DNA of 27,555 nt, from the IMG/VR virus record IMGVR_UViG_3300023276_000718, positions 1 through 27,555 of that record. One strand, written 5' to 3'. Below are positions 22,855 through 27,555 of the stretch, one piece after another. Each line of letters begins with the position of its first letter. Positions within the stretch are counted from its first letter, which is position 1. The stretch comes from a virus. The notes below the pieces were generated by a model, which was not told where the DNA came from, searched no databases, and saw only the letters and a program-made list of their open reading frames with translations. Made by a program: the position numbers and the translations under genes.

Positions 22855-24002
22855 TTCTTAAATTCTTTTATGTATTCTTTTGTATATAATGATTCATCCC
22901 ACATTGCATACCAGCCTTTTCCTGAAGAAACATCAGTAACTTTTCTAAAGAAGTCTTCATACATTGGTGCTATTGCTTCTAATGAAAATTTCTCGCCATG
23001 TTTTCTACAATCTTCAGATTTTATTTTGCCTTCATTAATATTGTTAACAGCTCTTACATAATCCTCAAAGGTTCTACATCTATAACCAGTTACACCTTCA
23101 ATATTATTTTCTGCAAATGCACCCCAATCAGAAGTAATAGTAGGAGTACCTGCTAATAAGTTTTCAATTTGCACCCCTCCAAAAGGTTCTAAATATTGAG
23201 AAGCTAAGAATGAACCTTTTGCATTTTTCATTAATTCTTTTCTTTCTTCTACGCCAGCATACCCTACAAATTCTATATGATCTGGCCAATTATAATTTTC
23301 ATATGAAGGATCAAGCTGCCCAGCAACCTTTAACTTAACACCAGCAGCCTTGCATACCTGTTCAGCAATATGAATGCCTTTTCCAGTATAAACTCTACCT
23401 AAAAATAAAAAATAATCATCTTTTTTATCATTGTATTCAAATTGATCTAAATCAAAATAATTAGGTATAACTATATCATAATTTCCTTGTGCACATGTAC
23501 CAACATTTTTTAATCCACAATATGCATGATATATTGCATAAGATTCAAATATTTTGTAAGGAGCCCAATGACCACCTGCATAACCTATACCAGGTTCTAT
23601 AATATTAAGATCATTATGAGCATCACAAATAGGCTTAACACCAGCACCCCAGAATGGCAAAATAATATCACCCGGTTGTTTTCTTTTTTCTATTTCAGCT
23701 ATAGAGTTTTTATAAAATGTTTTATATGCATTATCACCTAAGTCATATTTAAACCATTTAGTTTTATAATCATGAGTTCCATATACTTCAGTCCAAACCT
23801 TATTTGTAATAACAGTAACGTCTTCATCGGCCATAGTATCAGAATCCTCATGCCCGTAATGAAAAATAGTATGCCCTCTATCTTTCATCATTTTACAAAA
23901 CTTTAAAGCTTTTTGTGTATATGCACATGCTAAAAACTCATCATTTGTTACTGTATGTGGTAATCCTAATACATGAATTCTAAAATTTTTCATATTTTTC
24001 AT
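22851..24002 (-). CDS. Glycosyltransferase, GT-B fold (GT4-like), first gene of the cassette
   Basis: This 383-residue protein (380 if it begins at Met4, 23993) has an N-terminal domain rich in His/Tyr (YAGGHWAPYKIFESYAIYHA) and a standard GT4 C-terminal domain: DYFLFLGRVYTGKGIHIAEQ, VKLKVAGQLDP, IEFVGYAGVEERKELMKNAK, and FLASQYLEPFGGVQIENLLA with GTPTITSDWGAFAEN, holding the E-P-F-G-G…E motif. The AATAAAAATAAA stretch before it overlaps the polymerase stop. The usual spacing of that box in this genome favours the start at 23993. It is likely co-transcribed with the second glycosyltransferase and the methyltransferase. Confidence 0.87.
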   Translation of the reverse strand: MKNMKNFRIHVLGLPHTVTNDEFLACAYTQKALKFCKMMKDRGHTIFHYGHEDSDTMADEDVTVITNKVWTEVYGTHDYKTKWFKYDLGDNAYKTFYKNSIAEIEKRKQPGDIILPFWGAGVKPICDAHNDLNIIEPGIGYAGGHWAPYKIFESYAIYHAYCGLKNVGTCAQGNYDIVIPNYFDLDQFEYNDKKDDYFLFLGRVYTGKGIHIAEQVCKAAGVKLKVAGQLDPSYENYNWPDHIEFVGYAGVEERKELMKNAKGSFLASQYLEPFGGVQIENLLAGTPTITSDWGAFAENNIEGVTGYRCRTFEDYVRAVNNINEGKIKSEDCRKHGEKFSLEAIAPMYEDFFRKVTDVSSGKGWYAMWDESLYTKEYIKEFKK

Positions 24003-24005
24003 ATT

Positions 24006-24018
24006 TTTATTTTTATTA
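24006..24018 (-). promoter_or_regulatory. Weak promoter-like box before the glycosyltransferase cassette
   Basis: The minus strand reads TAATAAAAATAAA, which matches the second part of the ATATAAAAATAAA box. It overlaps the polymerase stop codon. The conserved CAT at the front of the box is missing, so it may be only an A-rich leader. Confidence 0.3.
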
Positions 24019-25140
24019 AAATAAACTTGTTGTATAAATTAAGTTTCTATTAAATGCTTTAAATCCCATCGCAGTTACTACGCGATTAATTGGATCTAGT
24101 ATTGTTTTTTCAAATTGTCTATCATGATCAATCTCTGGTGCAAATTCATAAGGATAATCACCTGGGGCAAATGCGAATACATCACATGCTTTATCTTTAG
24201 AGAAATACATTTTACATTTTTCACCATTACCTAATGGTTGATACTTGCCTTTAGAAGAAGAATTATTTAATAAATAATTATGATAACCTGCAGACCTTAC
24301 TCCAATTGGACACCTTGATGCAAACTCAAAAGCTTCATAATCATTTGTAATATATTTTTGATAATTATTTACTTTCCTAGAAAAGCTAATTTGATCTACA
24401 TTAGCTAATTTAAACTGTCTTTTAATATCTTTAAGTAGAGCAGCAAACTGTTTCATATCTAATTTATCAACAGAGAATATGTAAGTTAATAAATCTTTTA
24501 ATTTTTCTCTAGCAAATAATGGTGTTGACGATTGAATAATCTCAAAACCTTTAGAACTAATTTTAGATAAGTCATCATAATGAATATCTGGATCCTTCCA
24601 TACGATATTTTGCATGTACTTTTTCTTTGCTAACCATATTGCATTTTTTGCGATACTTTCTAATTCAAAAGATAAAAAGTTTTCTGCATTATTATCATCA
24701 GCATATTTTTGAAGGATCTTTTCTAAATAACCATTTACTCTAACTTTATATAATTTTAAAATAAATTCCTTTTCATCACCTACCCAACCTTCTGATTTTT
24801 CTATTACTTCATCAAACTTTACATAGACTGAATCTGTATCAATATAAATACCTACAGGATTTTCTATTCTACCGGTTACAGTAATTCCCATTTCTTTATG
24901 AGCAGCAATATCTTTATGCCAATATTTACTGAAATACATATTAAGTAATTCTTCAGTATACAAAATAGCATCTTTACCTTGCAAAGTTATAGTCTCTGCT
25001 ATATCTACATTAAAGAAATAGAAATAAGGATTACCAAATGCACCATAAATAGAGTTAAGCATTAACTTAACAGCTTGTTCATAATTATAAAACTTACTTG
25101 CTTCTTTGTTAATTTGTTGTAATTCTGTAAGTTCCGTCAT
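24016..25140 (-). CDS. 43: DNA polymerase family B, C-terminal half of a split gp43
   Basis: This 374-residue protein matches only the C-terminal part of T4/RB69 gp43 (about 900 residues). Motif B KLMLNSIYGAFGN is at 25-37, motif C IDTDSVYVK at 100-108 (Asp101, Asp103), AKKKYMQ corresponds to the KKRY segment, KISSKGFEIIQSSTP to KIMGMETQQSSTP, and RCPIGVRSAGYHNYL to the thumb region. The tail TTSLF fits a clamp-binding peptide. The 3'-5' exonuclease domain and motif A (DxxSLYP) are absent. An in-frame stop lies three codons upstream of the ATG, and the preceding ORF is unrelated, so the rest must be encoded outside the window. Its ATG follows the stop of the 79-residue ORF by one base. Split gp43 genes are known in a few T4-like phages. 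Confidence 0.92.
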   Translation of the reverse strand: MTELTELQQINKEASKFYNYEQAVKLMLNSIYGAFGNPYFYFFNVDIAETITLQGKDAILYTEELLNMYFSKYWHKDIAAHKEMGITVTGRIENPVGIYIDTDSVYVKFDEVIEKSEGWVGDEKEFILKLYKVRVNGYLEKILQKYADDNNAENFLSFELESIAKNAIWLAKKKYMQNIVWKDPDIHYDDLSKISSKGFEIIQSSTPLFAREKLKDLLTYIFSVDKLDMKQFAALLKDIKRQFKLANVDQISFSRKVNNYQKYITNDYEAFEFASRCPIGVRSAGYHNYLLNNSSSKGKYQPLGNGEKCKMYFSKDKACDVFAFAPGDYPYEFAPEIDHDRQFEKTILDPINRVVTAMGFKAFNRNLIYTTSLF

Positions 25141-25141
25141 A

Positions 25142-25381
25142 TTATGTTAATTCGCTAACTGTTGTTCCATAATCTTGGTTTATTAAGAGCTTATCATTAC
25201 CTTCAAAATATATCATTGTTTTTGTAGAATCATATAAACCTGTAATAGGATTATAGTATTCTGTAATGTATTGAATATAATCCTCTTGATACCTTGAATC
25301 AAATTCTACAAATTCAATAGCCTCTTGGCCATTCTTAGTTGTAGAAATAGGATTTAAGCCTGTTTTATTTCTATATGCCAT
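25142..25381 (-). CDS. Small unknown protein between clamp and polymerase genes
   Basis: This 79-residue ORF begins MAYRNKTGLNPIS and is rich in Tyr, Asp, Glu and Thr (YQEDYIQYITEYYNPITGLY). A short beta-rich end (TMIYFEGNDKLLINQDYG) follows. No polymerase motif and no known domain can be seen. It has a clear A-rich leader and promoter-like box, and its stop is one base from the polymerase start, so it is probably translated with the polymerase half. It could be an accessory subunit of the split enzyme or an unrelated small protein. Confidence 0.75.
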   Translation of the reverse strand: MAYRNKTGLNPISTTKNGQEAIEFVEFDSRYQEDYIQYITEYYNPITGLYDSTKTMIYFEGNDKLLINQDYGTTVSELT

Positions 25382-25390
25382 AGTTTATTA

Positions 25391-25406
25391 TTTATTTTTA
25401 TATGCT
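25391..25406 (-). promoter_or_regulatory. Candidate promoter box of the polymerase operon
   Basis: The minus strand reads AGCATATAAAAATAAA, identical to the box before gp41. It ends 9 bases before the ATG at 25381 and starts about 20 bases after the clamp-gene terminator. Confidence 0.6.
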
Positions 25407-25426
25407 AAAATCTATAAAAAGTTTAA

Positions 25427-25457
25427 GAATAAAGGCATCCCTTATAGAGATGCCTTT
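25427..25457 (-). terminator. Terminator after the sliding clamp gene
   Basis: A 9-base stem pairs 25431-25439 with 25449-25457 (AAAGGCATC / GATGCCTTT) around a 9-base loop. On the minus strand it ends in TTTATTCTT. It lies about 20 bases past the clamp stop codon. The plus-strand side also has a T run, but no plus-strand gene ends here. Confidence 0.8.
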
Positions 25458-25477
25458 TTAGGTTAAGGATATATTAA

Positions 25478-26227
25478 TTAGTCCTCGTCAGTAATCGCAA
25501 CCGCGACAGTTAAGTGAGTGTTGGTATCTAAAGATTTAAATACAACTTTATTACTACAAACAATCACTTTATAATTTTCTTTATCTAAAAGATTAATATA
25601 CTTTTTGTAAATTACAACTTTTTGTCCTTCTGCACCATCACCTTCATATGTATGAGCTAATGTTGCATCATAAGAAAGGCCTTGAACAGCAACACCTTTA
25701 TCATTAACTGCTAATGTAAACGTATCTTCTTCTCTTTCTAGATTAAATAATGATTTCATTTTGTCTACATGAGTAGTTAAAAGATCAAATTGAAATATAC
25801 TTCCGTCTGTTCCAAATGCGCGATCAGTTTCTTCTTTACTCATTTCCATAAAAGATAATGATGGATCTGCGCATGCTAAGTTAATCTGAAGATCATCATT
25901 AGCTAAAGTAAAATCACTTGCCATTAATTCACCATCTATTTCAGAATACTTAATCTTACCTTGAACATCACCATTAAAATGAGATAGCGCATCTATAACT
26001 TTACTCCCGTTATAAAAACTAACTTTTACTGGATCAGTTATATCTGTATCAAAAATATCTGATGTAGGTGTTGATACTAGTTTCACTGCATCCCTCTCAG
26101 GGAAGTACACAGATGAAACGGTTCCTTCTTTACCAATTTTCATAAAAATAAATTTATCTATTGGTAAAAGTTTTTTGACGAATGTACTTAATTCGTAACC
26201 GTCAATCTTTTTAATTGTTGCTTCCAT
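25478..26227 (-). CDS. 45: Sliding clamp (gp45-like)
   Basis: This 249-residue protein (T4 gp45 is 228) would form the trimeric ring that tethers polymerase and, in T4, activates late transcription. Sequence signals are modest, as usual for this family. There are repeated beta-strand segments of a two-domain clamp fold, INLACADPSLSFM in the middle (compare T4 IFWPAADPSTVV), and a final strand set NYKVIVCSNKVVFKSLDTNT. The position directly upstream of the polymerase, its own promoter-like box and its own terminator all fit an abundant replication protein. Confidence 0.85.
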   Translation of the reverse strand: MEATIKKIDGYELSTFVKKLLPIDKFIFMKIGKEGTVSSVYFPERDAVKLVSTPTSDIFDTDITDPVKVSFYNGSKVIDALSHFNGDVQGKIKYSEIDGELMASDFTLANDDLQINLACADPSLSFMEMSKEETDRAFGTDGSIFQFDLLTTHVDKMKSLFNLEREEDTFTLAVNDKGVAVQGLSYDATLAHTYEGDGAEGQKVVIYKKYINLLDKENYKVIVCSNKVVFKSLDTNTHLTVAVAITDED

Positions 26228-26242
26228 TGAATTTATTATTTG

Positions 26243-26258
26243 TTTATTGTTATATGCA
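26243..26258 (-). promoter_or_regulatory. Candidate promoter box of the sliding clamp gene
   Basis: The minus strand reads TGCATATAACAATAAA, one internal base different from the ATATAAAAATAAA core. It ends 15 bases before the clamp ATG. Confidence 0.55.
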
Positions 26259-26274
26259 TTAATTTAATATAGTT

Positions 26275-27543
26275 TTAAAAAGTACTATTAACTTTATACT
26301 TCTTTTTAGGTGTTGCTCCTAACTCTTCAGTTACTAAGATTTTTTGGTTCGTATTATCCTGTTTCATAAAGGTATAATTAGTCATCTTAGCATTACCTTC
26401 ACAGAATTTCTTTACCTCAACAGCCATATCCATTGCAGTTGTTGCTGGTACATTTTGAGCAATATGATTAACTTGCCTTGCATCTTTAATACCAAAATCT
26501 AGCGGTAGTCCCATTAGGTGTAACATTTCTCTGATATTTAAGTATCGATTTTCTGTTGGGTGTACACCATTAAACATATTTCTACCAATAAGAGCTGAGA
26601 AGCTTTCATTAAAGAAGTGTGGTGATGCATCCCAATAACCTAAACCTTGGCTTGTTTTATATTTTTGGTGCTCTAACATATCACCAAATGATTTTGTAGA
26701 TTTTTTATTAGAAAATCCTTGTTTATGATAATTTTTATCTAACCATTGTATACATTCATCAAGTAATTCATTCTTTTCTAAATACTGAGCAATTGTACCT
26801 TTACCAAACTTCTTAGCAAATTCAGCATGAGTTAAACCTTCTTTCTCTAATACGAATTCATAAGGTTTATAATGATCTGTTACTTTACCTGCTACCATAA
26901 ACATATCTTGTAATGTTGCATCTTCTGGTATTTCTTTAAGATAATCAATAAGATGTTTCTTTTCTCTAAACTTCCATTCTAACATAGGAACAGTTGGTGT
27001 ATTCCAAAAGAAATAAAATGTTCTTATTCTTCTTTGTGGAATTCCATGCAATTCGGTATTAGTTTTAATTAAAGAAAAGCTATATCCGTATTTTTCTCCA
27101 ATAGCCTTTAGTCTATTTACAACACCTTCTCCCATTTTAGTAAATAACCCTGGCGCGTTTTCACCCCATAATACTTTAGGTTTAACATGCTCCAAAACAT
27201 ATTCTGATGAATTATACATCCATTGGTTTTGGACTGCATCAGATCCCCTAGATGATGCGCTACCACTAGCAGAATTTAATTGTGATAAACCTGCGCATGG
27301 GCAAACAGAATTTACAAAATCAACCTGCTCAAATGTTTGGTTAGGAATTTCTAATTCTTCATGATCTAATCTATACATAGGAACGTCAGGCCAGTAATCT
27401 TCTATATGGCTTTCGTTTGCAGCAAATGCTTCATAGCTTAAATGAAATGCTGGTAAATTACCTGTTGCTTTATTACAACCTATTGCACTACCACCAATCA
27501 GTGGAATTATAGTACCCCATTTTAATTCTTTTTCTTTACTCAT
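26275..27543 (-). CDS. C5-cytosine DNA methyltransferase (Dcm-like, divergent)
   Basis: This 422-residue protein carries the motif order of C5-cytosine methyltransferases: a motif-I-like PLIGGSAIG at 14-22, motif IV CPCAGLS at 81-87 with catalytic Cys83, motif VI ENAP at 128-131, motif VIII QRRIRTFYF at 170-178, a target-recognition region around 190-320, YLNIREMLHLMGLP as motif IX, and QNVPATTAMDM as motif X. Motif I lacks the usual F-x-G-x-G, motif IV has Ala-Gly in place of Gln-Gly (PCQG), and VI has ENAP instead of ENV. It is full length and not visibly decayed. A role in protecting phage DNA from restriction is typical; target sequence and activity are unknown. Only 12 bases of its leader are in the window. 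Confidence 0.88.
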   Translation of the reverse strand: MSKEKELKWGTIIPLIGGSAIGCNKATGNLPAFHLSYEAFAANESHIEDYWPDVPMYRLDHEELEIPNQTFEQVDFVNSVCPCAGLSQLNSASGSASSRGSDAVQNQWMYNSSEYVLEHVKPKVLWGENAPGLFTKMGEGVVNRLKAIGEKYGYSFSLIKTNTELHGIPQRRIRTFYFFWNTPTVPMLEWKFREKKHLIDYLKEIPEDATLQDMFMVAGKVTDHYKPYEFVLEKEGLTHAEFAKKFGKGTIAQYLEKNELLDECIQWLDKNYHKQGFSNKKSTKSFGDMLEHQKYKTSQGLGYWDASPHFFNESFSALIGRNMFNGVHPTENRYLNIREMLHLMGLPLDFGIKDARQVNHIAQNVPATTAMDMAVEVKKFCEGNAKMTNYTFMKQDNTNQKILVTEELGATPKKKYKVNSTF

Positions 27544-27555
27544 ATCTTATTTTTT

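Noticed and set aside
25142-25381. The 79-residue ORF as a frameshifted remainder of the polymerase N-terminal half
   Set aside because: Its translation has no exonuclease or motif A sequence, and the polymerase frame has a stop three codons upstream of its ATG.
1-27555. tRNA genes, homing endonucleases and integrases
   Set aside because: No cloverleaf with a TTCGA-type arm, no GIY-YIG or HNH motif, and no recombinase motif was seen in any gap or frame read.

Overview
The window is a stretch of a T4-like (Tevenvirinae-related) myovirus genome. The evidence is a co-linear set of T4-type genes that rarely occur together elsewhere: RNase H, clamp loader gp44, major capsid gp23, prohead protease gp21, portal gp20, head-completion gp4, late sigma gp55, a gp15-like tail-sheath stabiliser, gp46/gp47, helicase gp41, UvsX, DNA polymerase gp43 and sliding clamp gp45. 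The DNA is strongly AT-rich. Starts lack a Shine-Dalgarno box and are preceded by A-rich leaders, which is typical of phages of Bacteroidota. The host phylum is therefore an inference. No tRNA, rRNA, CRISPR array, insertion sequence or integrase was seen. Coding density is very high, and no gene-free stretch exceeds about 110 bases.

All genes but one lie on the minus strand, so the window reads from right to left. At the right end, a C5-cytosine DNA methyltransferase is followed by the sliding clamp, a small unknown ORF and the C-terminal half of a split family B DNA polymerase. Next come a cassette of two glycosyltransferases and a methyltransferase, then UvsX, a small winged-helix-like protein, the helicase gp41, an unknown 164-residue protein, and the gp47/gp46 nuclease pair. 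The late block follows: the gp15-like protein, a large putative prohead-core protein, gp55, gp4, a conserved virion protein, portal, a protease-scaffold fusion, major capsid protein and an internal head protein with a capsid-targeting sequence. After these come a 21-residue cysteine-rich peptide that looks like a minimal metallothionein and a zinc-ribbon protein. The only plus-strand gene (a DUF115/MptE-like nucleotide-sugar-type protein) separates this block from gp44, a 51-residue ORF, RNase H and a partial family 2 glycosyltransferase at the left edge.

Regulation is partly visible. Replication and modification genes are preceded by a near-invariant box (core ATATAAAAATAAA). Head genes are preceded by a different AT-rich box (core TATATAAA, close to the T4 late TATAAATA). 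Three clear hairpin terminators follow the clamp, the large core-protein gene and the capsid gene, each directly followed by a new box.

The points most worth a second look are the metallothionein-like microprotein, the protease fused to nine 14-residue repeats that each resemble a capsid-targeting/cleavage site, the DNA polymerase split between motifs A and B, and the shortened gp55 and apparently absent gp62.
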